DNA of 64,000 nt, from NCBI RefSeq assembly GCF_039535235.1, contig NZ_BAAAWU010000001.1, positions 434,001 through 498,000 on the forward strand, given 5' to 3'. Below the pieces are notes generated by a model that was given only the letters and a program-made list of their open reading frames with translations, searched no databases and was not told the DNA's origin. Position numbers and translations under genes: made by a program. How positions within the stretch are numbered: position 1 is the first letter of the stretch; each line of letters begins with the position of its first letter. The DNA is from Streptomyces roseoviridis (GTDB lineage Bacteria; Actinomycetota; Actinomycetes; Streptomycetales; Streptomycetaceae). This document shows positions 32,489 through 43,651 of this stretch, piece by piece.

Positions 32489-33548
32489 GAGCGCGGTCTC
32501 CTTACGGGTCGGGCGAACGGACGCGGGAGAGATGAGGCCGGTCGGGAGCGGGTCCGGGCCACCGCTCGGGCGCCTGCGGCGGCCGCCGCGCCGAGGACGG
32601 AGGCGGCGCAGGCGGCGCGTGCCGCCGTGCGCGCGCGGCCGGCGCGCCCGCCCCGTACGGCGGCGGACGCGCCCGACGGGAGGCGCAGGCGGCCCTCGGT
32701 GTCGTCGGCGGATCCCGGTGCGCCGAGGTAGTGGTGCTCGGTCCGCCAGGCGATGAGGCCGAGCAGCGGCCGCCGGGCGACGGCCGTCGCGGCGGGCAGC
32801 AGCCGTGCGCCCGGACCGACGGTCACGCGGCGGCGCGGGCGGGCGGCCGCGTGCACGACGGCGCGGGCCACCCGTTCCGGTGTGGCGACCGCCGGCAGGG
32901 CGCGCAGGCGGCGGCCGGTGTGGTTGGCCGCGTGGTCGAAGAAGGGGGTGTCGACCCCGGTCGGCAGGACGGTGCAGACGGTCACGCCGTGGTCGCCCGC
33001 GAGGGACAGTTCGCGGCGCAGGGTCTCGTCGAGGGTCACGAGCGCGGCCTTGGAGGCGGCGTAGGCGCCCATGTAGGGGGCCTGGACCGCCGCCCCGAGC
33101 ATCGAGGAGATGTCGATGATCACTCCTCGGCCCCGCGCGCGCATCGGGGGCAGGGCGGCCCGGGCGCCGTGGAGGGCGCCCAGCACGTTGACGTCCCACA
33201 GCCGGTGCACGTCGTCGAGCGGCACCTCGCCGAGGCTTCCGAGGATGCCCACGCCGGCGGCGTTCACCAGACGTCGATGCGTCCGTAGCGGGTGAGCGCG
33301 GTGCGGGCGACGCGGTCGACGGCCGCGGCGTCGGTGACGTCGGCGGGCACGGCGACCGCCCCGGCCGCGGGGTGCGCGGACCGGCATGCTCCCGCCACCT
33401 CCTCCAGCGCCTCGCGGCTGCGCGCGGTCACCACGACGTGGGCGCCGCGCCGGGCGAAGGCGAGCGCCGTGGCGCGGCCGATGCCGCTGGAGGCACCGGT
33501 CACGACGGCGACGAGTCCGGGCCGGCTCCCGTGTGCGAGCAGGTTCAC
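32467..33548 (-). pseudogene. Short-chain dehydrogenase split by a one-base frameshift
   Basis: The N-terminal half (33548 down to 33264) reads VAVVTGASSGIGRATALAFA through TRYGRIDVW and then hits a stop. The rest of a classical SDR continues in another frame: LVNAAGVGILGSL, IIDISSMLG, and the catalytic YAASKAALV, ending at 32467. Adding one base near 33270/33271 restores GRIDVLVNAAGVG with no other change. Both halves keep high third-position GC, so the lesion is recent or a sequencing error. If intact, the protein would be about 360 residues with an Arg/Ala-rich C-terminus. The GTG at 33548 is preferred (GGGAG upstream); an ATG at 33581 is possible. Confidence 0.85.
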
Positions 33549-33730
33549 CCCCGGCGTGTCTCCCGTTCGCGGGGGTTTCATGCCTTGCGCGGCGAACCGT
33601 CTGCCGGGCGGTGCGGGCCGTCCGGCCCGGGTGCCGGGCGCGGGAGGGGCGGGCCGGCCGGTCCCGGGGCCGGTCCCGGGCGCCGGCCGTCGGGGGCGCG
33701 TGTCGGGACCGGTGGGGTGGCCGCGGGCCC

Positions 33731-35098
33731 TCAGACCGTCCCGGCCGATCCCAGCGTGTAGGTACGCGATGCGGTGTAGAAGTCCAGGGCGGCGCGGCCC
33801 TGTTCGCGGGGTCCGTAGCCGGAGGACTTGGCGCCGCCGAAGGGGAGGTGGAAGTCGACGCCGGTGGTGGGGGCGTTGACGCGGATCATGCCGGTGTCCA
33901 GGCGGTCGAGGCCGTGCAGGGCGGTGTCCAGGTCGGCGGTGTGGACCGAGGTGACCAGGCCGTAGCGGGCCGCGTTGGTGATCCGTACGGCGTGGTCGAG
34001 GTCGCGGGCCGGGAGCAGGGTGGCGACGGGGCCGAAGACCTCCTCGCGCAGGAGGCGGTGGCCGGGGGCGACCTTCTCGACGAGGGTGGGCGCCGCGTAC
34101 CAGCCCGGCCGGTCGGGCAGGGTGCCGCCGGCGAGGACGGACAGGCCCTGCCAGGCGGCGCCGGTCTCGTTGCGGGCCGTCTCGGTGATGAGCGGGCCGC
34201 ACACGGTCGAGGGGTCGGCGGGGTCGCCGACGGGGACGGCCCGCAGCGCTTCGGCGAGTGCCTCGCGCAGCGGGTCGAGGGCGGCGCCGACGGCGACGAT
34301 CCGGCGGGTGGCGGTGCACTTCTGGCCCGCGTAGCCGGCGACGGAGGCGGCGATGTGCGCAGCCGCCCGGCCGGGGTCGGCGTCGGGCAGCACGATCGCC
34401 GCGTTGAGTCCGCCCATCTCGGCCTGGACGGGGATGCCCCGGGCGGTGGCCGAGCGGACGACGGTCCGGCCGACGGCGGACGAGCCGGTGAAGGAGACTA
34501 CGTCGGCGGCGGAGACGAGCGCCCCGCCCTCGGTGGCGCCGCCGGGCACGACGGTGAACAGGCCCTCGGGCAGGGCGCGTCCGACGAGCTCGGCCAGCCG
34601 CAGGGCGCAGGCGGTGGCCTCGGGGGCGGGCTTGAGGACGACGGCGTTGCCGGTGGCCAGCGCCGGGGCGGCCTTCCAGCTCGGGATGGCGAAGGGGAAG
34701 TTCCACGGCGTGACGAGTCCGGCCACGCCGTGCGGGCGGCGCCGGGTCAGGAGCAGTCCCGGTCCGGCGGCGGTGTCGTGGACGGCGCCGGTGGGCTCGT
34801 AGGGCGCCTGGGCGTAGTAGCGCCAGATCGCGACCGTGCGGGCGAGCTCCGCGCGGGCCTCGACGAGCGGCTTGCCGACCTCGCGGACGGCGAGGTCGGC
34901 GAGGTCGGTGCGCTCGGCCTCGATGGCGTCGGCGACCGCGCCGAGGGCGGCTGACCGGGCGGCGGCGCCTGCGTACGCCCAGTCGGGCTGCGCGGCGCGG
35001 GCGCGTTCGACCGCGTCGGCCGCGGCGAAGGCGCCGGGGGACGGGAGGGCGAGGAGGACGTCGGCCGGGTCGGCGGGGTTGCGGGAGATGACGGTCAT
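33731..35098 (-). CDS. NAD(P)-dependent aldehyde dehydrogenase
   Basis: A 455-residue enzyme that oxidises aldehydes to acids. Active-site motifs are VTPWNFPFAIP, SFTGSSAVGRTV (cofactor loop), the general base Glu in QAEMGG and the nucleophile Cys in AGQKCTATRR; FGPVATLLPA and NAPTTGVDFHLPFGG are also conserved. It resembles succinate-semialdehyde/benzaldehyde-type and alpha-ketoglutarate-semialdehyde dehydrogenases, but specificity is not determined. ATG 35098 has AAAAGGTG correctly spaced; GTG 35107 is too close to it. It heads the minus-strand cluster and is divergent from the oligopeptide importer operon. Confidence 0.9.
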   Translation of the reverse strand: MTVISRNPADPADVLLALPSPGAFAAADAVERARAAQPDWAYAGAAARSAALGAVADAIEAERTDLADLAVREVGKPLVEARAELARTVAIWRYYAQAPYEPTGAVHDTAAGPGLLLTRRRPHGVAGLVTPWNFPFAIPSWKAAPALATGNAVVLKPAPEATACALRLAELVGRALPEGLFTVVPGGATEGGALVSAADVVSFTGSSAVGRTVVRSATARGIPVQAEMGGLNAAIVLPDADPGRAAAHIAASVAGYAGQKCTATRRIVAVGAALDPLREALAEALRAVPVGDPADPSTVCGPLITETARNETGAAWQGLSVLAGGTLPDRPGWYAAPTLVEKVAPGHRLLREEVFGPVATLLPARDLDHAVRITNAARYGLVTSVHTADLDTALHGLDRLDTGMIRVNAPTTGVDFHLPFGGAKSSGYGPREQGRAALDFYTASRTYTLGSAGTV

Positions 35099-35149
35099 GC
35101 GGCGCACCTTTTCTGTGGCGTCCGTGGGCTTGGTGGTGTCCGAGGGCTT

Positions 35150-35192
35150 GCGCAGTACAATTTCACATTACTATTTTACGGGTCACATTTCA
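35150..35192. promoter_or_regulatory. AT-rich divergent promoter with TCACATT direct repeats
   Basis: This is one of the most AT-rich stretches in the window. TCACATT occurs at 35163-35169 and 35183-35189, exactly 20 bases apart (two helical turns). It lies between the aldehyde dehydrogenase (minus) and the importer operon (plus), so one regulator may control both. Confidence 0.45.
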
Positions 35193-35222
35193 GTCTGCGC
35201 CTCGCCACCGGAAGTGACCCTG

Positions 35223-36980
35223 ATGGACAAGCACGCTCGACTCGCCTCCGCCGCCGCCCTGTTGACGGCCCTCACCCTCGCCACCGCCGGGTGCTCCGGC
35301 GCGGGCGGCGGCACCGCCGCGAGCGGCGGACGCACCGGCACCAACCCCGCGACCGGCACCAACGGCACCGTCATCGGCGGCACTCCGGCCAGGGGCGGCA
35401 CCCTCACCGTCCTGTCCAACCAGGACTTCACCCACCTCGACCCCGCCCGCAACTGGGTGATGGGCGACATGGACTTCGGCACCCGGCTGCTCTACCGGAC
35501 CCTGCTCACCTACAAGGCCGAACCGGGCGCGAAGGGCGGCGAGCTGGTCCCCGACCTCGCCGAGGACCTCGGCACCTCGTCCAACGGGGCCAGGACCTGG
35601 ACCTTCCGCCTGAAGAAGGGCCTGAAGTACGAGGACGGCACCCCCGTCACGGCCCGGGACGTCAAGTACAACGTGGAGCGGTCCTTCTCGCCCGACCTGC
35701 CCGGCGGACCCGACTACGCCGCCCGCTACCTCGCCGGCGCCGAGGGCTACCAGGGGCCGGCCGGCGGCAGACACCTGGACTCGATCAAGACGCCCGACGA
35801 ACGCACGATCGTCTTCGAACTGCGCAAGCCCTTCGCCGAGTTCCCCTACGCCACCGTGCTGCCCACCTTCGCCCCCGTGCCCCGGTCCCAGGACAAGGGC
35901 CCGCGGTACGACAACCGCCCCTTCTCCTCGGGGCCGTACCGGATCGAGTCGTACGCCCGCGACAAGCAGCTCGTCCTCGTCCGCAACCCCCACTGGGACC
36001 CCGCCACCGACACGGTCCGCAAGGCCTACCCGGACCGGATCGTCGTGACGATGGGCCTCAAGGGCAACCAGATCGACGACCGGCTGATCGCGGGCGCCGG
36101 CGCGGACGCCTCCGCCGTCGCCTGGGCCAAGCTCCGCCCCGAGTCCACGCCCAAGGTCCTCACCCGGCCCGAGGTCAGGTCGAGGCTGCTCGCCGAGTCG
36201 ACCAACTGCACCGAGATGGTGCAGATGCACACCGGCCGCGCCCCCTTCGACGACATCCGGATCCGCAAGGCCGTGCAGTACGCCCTCGACCGCCAGGCCG
36301 TGCTCACCGCCTCCGGCGGCCCGGCGCTCAACGACCCCGCCACCGCGCTCATGCCCGGCTCCCTGTTCGCCGGCGGCAAGCAGCCCGACACCCTGAGGAT
36401 CCCGCCGACCGGCGACGTGGCCAAGGCCAGACAGCTCCTCGAGGAGGCGGGCAAGGCCGACGGCTTCACCACCGGACTCACCGTCTCCACCGGCGACAAG
36501 GCGGTGGCCGAGGCCGTCCAGCAGTCCCTCGGCCGCGCCGGCATCAAGGTGGTCATCGAGACCGTCGACCCGTCCGCCTTCTACGACACCATCGGCGACA
36601 CGAAGAACCGGACGGACCTCGTCTACACCGGCTGGTGCCCCGACTACCCCTCGGGATCCACCTTCCTGCCCTTCGTCTTCGACGGCCGCTACATCAAGGA
36701 GAAGGGCAACTCCGGCAACCACTCCCTCTTCCGCGACCCGGCCACCATGAAGCGGATGGACGAGATCGCCGCCATGACCGACGCCGCGCGGGCCGACACG
36801 GCGTGGCAGGAGCTCGACGGGCGGATCCTCGCCCAGGCGCCCACCGCGCCCGCCGTCGTCGAGCGGCTGCCCCTCCTCGTCGGCCCCAACGTCGCGGGCG
36901 CCTTCGGCCACACCTCCTTCGGCGGTCAGATCGACTACGCGACCGTCGGCCTCAAGAACCCCGCCGCGAGCGGAAGCTGA
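35223..36980 (+). CDS. Oligopeptide-type ABC transporter substrate-binding lipoprotein
   Basis: A 585-residue family 5 solute-binding protein. The signal peptide ends in a lipobox (LTLATAGCSG), so it should be a lipid-anchored protein on the outer face. Family motifs include GGTLTVLSNQDFTHLDPARN, WTFRLKKGLKYEDGTPVTAR and RIRKAVQYALDRQAV. Ligands in this family are peptides, nickel chelates or opines; the ligand is not determined. ATG 35223 is chosen for the GGAAGTG seven bases upstream. It is the first gene of a five-gene importer operon. Confidence 0.92.
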   Translation: MDKHARLASAAALLTALTLATAGCSGAGGGTAASGGRTGTNPATGTNGTVIGGTPARGGTLTVLSNQDFTHLDPARNWVMGDMDFGTRLLYRTLLTYKAEPGAKGGELVPDLAEDLGTSSNGARTWTFRLKKGLKYEDGTPVTARDVKYNVERSFSPDLPGGPDYAARYLAGAEGYQGPAGGRHLDSIKTPDERTIVFELRKPFAEFPYATVLPTFAPVPRSQDKGPRYDNRPFSSGPYRIESYARDKQLVLVRNPHWDPATDTVRKAYPDRIVVTMGLKGNQIDDRLIAGAGADASAVAWAKLRPESTPKVLTRPEVRSRLLAESTNCTEMVQMHTGRAPFDDIRIRKAVQYALDRQAVLTASGGPALNDPATALMPGSLFAGGKQPDTLRIPPTGDVAKARQLLEEAGKADGFTTGLTVSTGDKAVAEAVQQSLGRAGIKVVIETVDPSAFYDTIGDTKNRTDLVYTGWCPDYPSGSTFLPFVFDGRYIKEKGNSGNHSLFRDPATMKRMDEIAAMTDAARADTAWQELDGRILAQAPTAPAVVERLPLLVGPNVAGAFGHTSFGGQIDYATVGLKNPAASGS

Positions 36981-36986
36981 GACCCC

Positions 36987-37958
36987 GTGACCTCCACCGA
37001 CACCGCACGGAGCGCCGGCAGGCCACCGGCCGCCGACACCGTGAAGCCTCCCGCCACGACGAGCGGCGGCCCCTGGCGGCTCGCCGCCGCAGAACTGCGC
37101 CGCCGCACCTCCGCTCTCGTGGCGCTCGGCGTCGTCGCGCTGTTCGCCGTGATGGCGGCGGCCGCCCCGCTGCTCAGCGCCCTGGGCGGCTGGGGCCCCG
37201 ACGAGTTCGACCCCTCGGCCGTCGACCCCTACCTGGGCGGCCTGCCCATCGGCCCGCTCGGCGGGATGTCCGCCGAGCACTGGCTCGGCGTCGAACCGGT
37301 CACCGGACGCGACCTGTTCGCCCGGGTCGTGCACGGCGCTCAGGTCTCGCTGCTCATCGCCTTCGCCGCGACCGCGATCGTGGTCGTCACCGGGGTCGCG
37401 GCGGGCGTCGCCGCCGGCTGGTTCGGGGGCCGCACGGACACCGTGCTGTCCCGGCTGATGGACCTCACCATGTCCTTCCCCTCCCTCATCTTCATGATCG
37501 CGATGATGTCGGTGGCCCGGGACGTCAACCGGATCGTGCTCATGACCCTGGTCATCGGCCTGTTCGGCTGGCCCGGCATCGCCCGGGTCGTGCGCGGCCA
37601 GACCCTCTCGCTCAAGCACCGCGAGTACGTGGCCGCGGCCCGCGTCAGCGGCGCCTCCCACCTGCGGATCCTCACCCGGGACATCCTGCCCGGCGTCGCC
37701 GGGCCCGTCATCGCGTACACCACCCTGATCATCCCGGGGATGATCGCCACCGAGGCCGCGCTCAGCTACCTGGGCGTCGGGGTGCGCCCGCCGACGCCGT
37801 CCTGGGGCCAGATGATCGCCGAGAGCGTGGCCTTCTACGACACGGACCCGATGTACTTCGTCGTGCCGAGCCTGTGCCTCTTCCTCACCGTCCTCGCCTT
37901 CACCCTCCTCGGTGACGCGCTGCGGGACGTGCTCGACCCCCGCGGAGGCCGGTCGTGA
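36987..37958 (+). CDS. Oligopeptide-type ABC permease, DppC-like
   Basis: A 323-residue membrane protein. The cytoplasmic N-terminus (1-35) is followed by a first helix (LVALGVVALFAVMAAAAPLL), a periplasmic loop with HWLGVEPVTGRDLFARVVHG, typical of DppC, and five more helices. The EAA loop that contacts the ATPase is EYVAAARVSGASHLRILTRD. The GTG start lies six bases after the binding-protein stop. In this operon the C-type permease gene comes before the B-type, the reverse of the usual dpp order. Confidence 0.9.
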   Translation: MTSTDTARSAGRPPAADTVKPPATTSGGPWRLAAAELRRRTSALVALGVVALFAVMAAAAPLLSALGGWGPDEFDPSAVDPYLGGLPIGPLGGMSAEHWLGVEPVTGRDLFARVVHGAQVSLLIAFAATAIVVVTGVAAGVAAGWFGGRTDTVLSRLMDLTMSFPSLIFMIAMMSVARDVNRIVLMTLVIGLFGWPGIARVVRGQTLSLKHREYVAAARVSGASHLRILTRDILPGVAGPVIAYTTLIIPGMIATEAALSYLGVGVRPPTPSWGQMIAESVAFYDTDPMYFVVPSLCLFLTVLAFTLLGDALRDVLDPRGGRS

Positions 37959-38940
37959 TCCTCTACCTCGGCCGCCGGCTGCTCGGCGTGCTCGGTGTCC
38001 TCGTCGCCGTCGCCGCCATCACCTTCGTCATCTTCTACGTGCTGCCCTCCGACCCGGCGGCCGCGGCCTGCGGCAAGTCGTGCAGCGCCGAGCGGCTCAC
38101 GGCGATCCGCGCCCACATGGGCCTGGACCAGCCGCTGTGGCGGCAGTTCACCGACTTCCTGACCGGCGTCTTCACCGGGCGCACCATCGGCACCGGCCCG
38201 TACGCGCTCGCCTGCGACTTCCCGTGTCTGGGCTACTCGTACGAGAACAGCCAGCCCGTCTGGGACCTGCTGGTGGACCGGCTCCCGGTCTCGGTCTCGC
38301 TCGCGGTCGGCGCCGCCGTGATCTGGCTGGCGCTCGGCCTCGGCACCGGTGTCACCGCCGCCCTGCGCAAGGACACGCTCACCGACCGGGCGCTGATGGT
38401 CGGCGCGGTCGCCGCCGCCTCGCTGCCGGTCTACTTCACCTCGGTCATGCTGATCTACGGTCTGATCCGGGTCGCCGGAGTGCTGCCCTATCCCACGTAC
38501 GTGCCGTTCGGCACCGATCCGCTGTCGTGGGCGTCGAACCTGCTCCTTCCCTGGCTGGCCCTGGCGGTCCTCTACGCGGCCATGTACGCCCGGCAGAGCC
38601 GCAGTTCCATGATCGAGTCGATGGCGGAGCCGTACATCCGCACCGCCCGGGCCAAGGGCCTGCCGCGGCGGACCGTGGTGGTCAAGCACGGCCTGCGGGC
38701 CGGGATGACCCCGATCCTGACCATCTTCGGCATGGACCTGGGCGGGCTCCTCGCGGGCGCCGTCATCACCGAGTCGATCTTCGGTCTGCCGGGGGTCGGG
38801 CGGCTCTTCTACGGGGCCCTCGCCACCGGCGACCAGCCGGTGATCCTCGGCGTCACGCTGCTGGCCGCCGCCTTCATCGTCGTCGCCAACCTGTGCGTCG
38901 ACCTGCTGTACGCCGTCGTCGACCCGCGAGTGAGGTACTG

Positions 38941-38941
<1 letters not shown>
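37955..38941 (+). CDS. Oligopeptide-type ABC permease, DppB-like
   Basis: A 328-residue permease with an N-terminal helix (LLGVLGVLVAVAAITFVIFY), a long external loop containing two cysteines (CGKSCSAERL) and a further CDFPCLG pair, then five helices and the EAA loop EPYIRTARAKGLPRRTVVVK. The cysteine pairs in the loop are unusual and could form disulfides. It pairs with the DppC-like protein to form the channel. Its GTG overlaps the preceding stop, and its own stop overlaps the ATG of the first ATPase gene. Confidence 0.9.
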
Positions 38942-39941
<1,000 letters not shown>

Positions 39942-39945
<4 letters not shown>

Positions 39946-40964
39946 CCACACAGCCCACCCCCACCCCGCGGCCCGCACCCTCGGCCGGCCCTGCCGCACC
40001 ACCGCTGCTGTCCGTGCGGGACCTGACGATGACGTTTCCCGGGCGCCGGTCCCGCTCCGCCCGGGTCCGGGCCGTCGACGGCGTGAGCTTCGACATCGCC
40101 GCGGGCGAGACCCTGGGCCTGGTCGGCGAGTCCGGCTGTGGCAAGTCGACGACCAGCCGGATGATCGTGCGGCTGCTCCGGCCGACCTCCGGCAGCGTCG
40201 TGTTCGACGGCCGGGACATCAGCGGGCTGTCCCAGCGCGCCCTCAAGCCGCTGCGGCGCGAACTCCAGATGGTCTTCCAGGATCCGCACTCCTCCCTCAA
40301 CCCGCGCCAGACGGTGGGCAGGATCATCGCCGACCCGCTGCTGGTGCACGGCACTCCCGCCGCCGAGGCGCGCCGGCGCGCGGCGGAGCTGATGGAGCTC
40401 GTGGGGCTGATCCCGGAACACCTGAACCGCCATCCGCACGAGTTCTCCGGCGGGCAGGCCCAGCGGATCGGGATCGCGCGGGCCCTGGCGACCGGACCGC
40501 GGCTCGTGGTCGCCGACGAACCCGTGTCGGCACTCGACGTGTCCGTGCAGGCGCAGATCGTCAACCTGATGGAGCGGCTGCGCAAGGAGCTGGGCCTCGC
40601 CTTCCTCTTCGTCGCCCACGACCTGTCGGTGGTGAAGCGGGTCTGCGACCGGGTGGCCGTGATGTACCTGGGGCGGATCGTGGAGACCGGCCCGAAGGAC
40701 CGGGTGTACGCGGATCCGGCCCACCCCTACACCCGGGCGCTGCTCTCGGCCGTGCCGCTGCCCGACCCGGTGGCCGAGCGGGCCAGGGAGCGGATCACCC
40801 TCCTCGGTGATCCGCCGAGCCCGGCCGCGCCGCCGCCGGGCTGCGCCTTCCACCCGCGCTGTCCGAAGGCGCGGGACGTCTGCCGGACGGAGGCTCCGCT
40901 GCTGCGGATCACCCGGGCCGGGGAGGCGCGGGAGGTGGCCTGCCACTTCCCCGAGTCGGGCTGA
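39942..40964 (+). CDS. Oligopeptide-type ABC ATPase, DppF-like
   Basis: A 340-residue ATPase, partner of the DppD-like protein. Walker A is GESGCGKST, the signature is FSGGQAQRIGIARAL, Walker B is LVVADEPVSALDV, and the C-terminal GCAFHPRCPKARDVC is the oligopeptide transporter domain. The substitution of Ala in SGGQAQ is normal for this subgroup. It ends 18 bases before the convergent LCP gene. With the four preceding genes it completes a full importer. Confidence 0.92.
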
Positions 40965-40982
40965 AGCCGGCCGGCCGGGGCG

Positions 40983-42134
40983 TCAGTTGGTCGCCGGGCG
41001 GAGCCGGTCGACGGGGTGGGTGTTCACGTACGTCGCCAGGTCGTCGTCCTTGAACGCCCGCCACAGCTCCGCGCAGCGCGCCGGGTCGAGGTGGACCACC
41101 GACTGGCCCGCCTGCGTGCCGGTGCCCTTCACCGGGGCGTTCATGAAGGTCATGTCCCCGGCGCGGACCTCCCGCATGTCCCAGATCAGGCGGCGCATCT
41201 CGTCGTCGTCGAAGCGCTCGTCGACGCTGACGGTCTCGGTGAAGATGTCGAGGGTCCGCTTCAGGCCGCGCGGGTCCTTCAGGGACGAGGAGGTCATCAC
41301 CTTCTCCAGGACCGTGCGCAGGTAGTTCTGCTGCCGGTGGGTGCGGTCGAAGTCGCCGTTGGGCAGGTTCCTGCGTTCCTGGACGTAGGCGAGGGCCTGC
41401 TCGCCGTTCATGTGCCGGCGCTCGCCGTCGGCCATGAGGATATCGACGCCGCCGACGGCGTCGGTGAGCTTGCGGAAGCCGCTCCAGTCGATGACGGCGA
41501 AGTGGTCGACGCGGACGTCGGTCAGGCGCTGGACGGTGTCGATGAGCAGCGGCGGCCCGCCCCAGGAGAAGGCCGCGTTCAGCTTGGCCCGGCCCCGGCC
41601 GGGGACGTCGACCCAGGAGTCGCGGGGCAGCGAGACGACGTACGCGGCGGAGTGGTCGTCGGGGATGTGCACCAGCATCATCGCGTCGCTGCGCTGGTCG
41701 CCGTACTTCCACAGCCTGCCCTTGGCGTCGCTGCCGGTCGTGGGCACGTCCGAGCGCGAGTCGAGTCCCATCAGGAGGAAGTTCTGCCCGCCCTTGGAGG
41801 CGGCGGGCACCGGCGCGTTCGTGGGGAAGGTCTGCGGGATCCGCTGGACCCGGCCGGTGTAGTGCTGGTACGCCCAGTATCCCGTGCCCGCGGTGAGCAG
41901 CACGGCCCCGACGAGCAGGGCGAGCGCGGTCAGCAGGACCGTCCTGGCCTTCGGGCGTCGCCGCCCGCGCGTCCGGGCCCCGGCCTGGCCGGTCCCTTCC
42001 GCCGCGTCCTGCCGTTCCTCCGCTGCCTGTGCCCTCGTCGCCCGTGCTTGTGCGGCCCGTGCTTGTGTGGCCCGTTCTTCCGTGGCCCGTTCTTCCGTGG
42101 CCCGTTCTTCGGTGGCCCGTTCCCGCGCGTCCAT
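40983..42134 (-). CDS. LytR-CpsA-Psr (LCP) family cell-wall ligase
   Basis: A 383-residue membrane-anchored protein. A charged cytoplasmic tail of about 70 residues contains tandem pentapeptides (RATEE type), then one membrane helix (TVLLTALALLVGAVLLTAGT) and the extracellular LCP domain with NFLLMGLDSRSD, RSDAMMLVHI, VSLPRDSWVDVPGRG, and RTHRQQNYL. The Arg and Asp residues in these motifs bind the polyprenyl-pyrophosphate donor when wall glycopolymers are attached to peptidoglycan. ATG 42134 is the only start without losing the repeat tail. The gene is convergent with the importer operon. Confidence 0.9.
   Translation of the reverse strand: MDARERATEERATEERATEERATQARAAQARATRAQAAEERQDAAEGTGQAGARTRGRRRPKARTVLLTALALLVGAVLLTAGTGYWAYQHYTGRVQRIPQTFPTNAPVPAASKGGQNFLLMGLDSRSDVPTTGSDAKGRLWKYGDQRSDAMMLVHIPDDHSAAYVVSLPRDSWVDVPGRGRAKLNAAFSWGGPPLLIDTVQRLTDVRVDHFAVIDWSGFRKLTDAVGGVDILMADGERRHMNGEQALAYVQERRNLPNGDFDRTHRQQNYLRTVLEKVMTSSSLKDPRGLKRTLDIFTETVSVDERFDDDEMRRLIWDMREVRAGDMTFMNAPVKGTGTQAGQSVVHLDPARCAELWRAFKDDDLATYVNTHPVDRLRPATN
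42040..42129 (-). repeat. Six 15-bp coding repeats in the LCP gene
   Basis: Six consecutive 15-bp units, each beginning GCCCGT on the plus strand, encode the N-terminal RATEE/RATQA/RAAQA pentapeptides of the LCP protein. Two neighbouring units (42070-42084 and 42085-42099) are identical. The repeat length keeps the reading frame, so copy number can change freely. Confidence 0.85.
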
Positions 42135-42281
42135 CGGCTGCGTCTCCCCCTTCGCTGCCCGCCCCGGCTCCTCCGGCTCCCCGGCCCGCCCCGCCCGAGG
42201 AGTGCTTCAGGCCACCAGGATGCCGAAGACGCGCCCGCCGCGGGGCGACTCCGGGGAAGCCGGACGGGATCGGGCCGGGAG

Positions 42282-42322
42282 CGGGCCGGTGCGGGGGGGG
42301 GTGACGGTCCCGCACCGGCCCG
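42282..42322 (-). terminator. 14-bp hairpin after secreted-protein gene
   Basis: The stem 42282-42295 with 42309-42322 is perfect, with a 13-base G-rich loop. It lies just past the stop of the minus-strand secreted-protein gene. Confidence 0.65.
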
Positions 42323-42327
42323 GGGGA

Positions 42328-43050
<723 letters not shown>

Positions 43051-43297
43051 TCAGGTGGGGGTACGCGCAAAGTGACTTGAGAGTAGAACTGGCCGGTAGG
43101 GGTGTCCAGGAGCGATTCGCGCCAGTACTGACGACTCGTCAGCAAGCTTGGCCGGACCGGGTGCTTGACAGCGACGTGACGACGAATCGGCCTCCTCCTC
43201 GTGAACGCGGATCACCGGGGACCCCGGGCACGGCACCGCCCCCGGAGCGGAGCCTCGATCCGGGGGCGGCGGGAGCGGCGATGTCGGCGCACGACGC

Positions 43298-43357
43298 TCG
43301 GGGTGCGGGGTCCGGGAGCCCCCACGGCTCCCGTTCGGCTGTGACCCCGCACCCCGA
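43298..43357. repeat. Nested inverted repeat (15-bp outer, 8-bp inner stem)
   Basis: The outer arms 43298-43312 and 43343-43357 are perfectly complementary over 15 bp. Between them CGGGAGCC-CCCAC-GGCTCCCG (43313-43333) forms an inner 8-bp hairpin stacked directly on the outer left arm. A 9-base bulge (43334-43342) remains. The structure lies far from both flanking genes, in a divergent gap, so it may belong to an unannotated small RNA. Confidence 0.7.
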
Positions 43358-43567
43358 TCCTGCCGTGTCCCGCGCCGTGTTCGGCGATCTTCCGGCGCGT
43401 CCCACACGATCCGACGAAGGCACGGCCTCCCGCTTGACGGTTCACGCGCCCCTCGCGCGCCTCCCGTCCGCCCGCCGCGCACCGGCCGCACGGGTCACGC
43501 GCACCCCTCCCCCGCCCGCCCCACCCGCGCCGCTCCCCCTGGTCCGCACGCCCGTGCGTCCCGTAAC

Positions 43568-43594
43568 CCACCGTTCTCCGCACGGTGGTTGACG
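43568..43594 (+). promoter_or_regulatory. Dyad and TTGACG box before NPP1-like gene
   Basis: CCACCGT-N7-ACGGTGG (43568-43588) directly precedes TTGACG (43589-43594), a good -35. Eighteen bases on, GAAGGT is only a weak -10. The dyad touching the -35 suggests a regulator site, possibly an activator. Confidence 0.45.
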
Positions 43595-43651
43595 CTCCGC
43601 GCGCCCGGCTGCGAAGGTCTGGCAGCCCTCCCCCACACCCAAGGAGTTGAC

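Noticed and set aside
43139..43423. A 94-codon minus-strand frame in the gap before the NPP1-like gene
   Set aside because: No ribosome binding site or domain, and it overlaps the nested hairpin, which explains the conserved-looking bases better.
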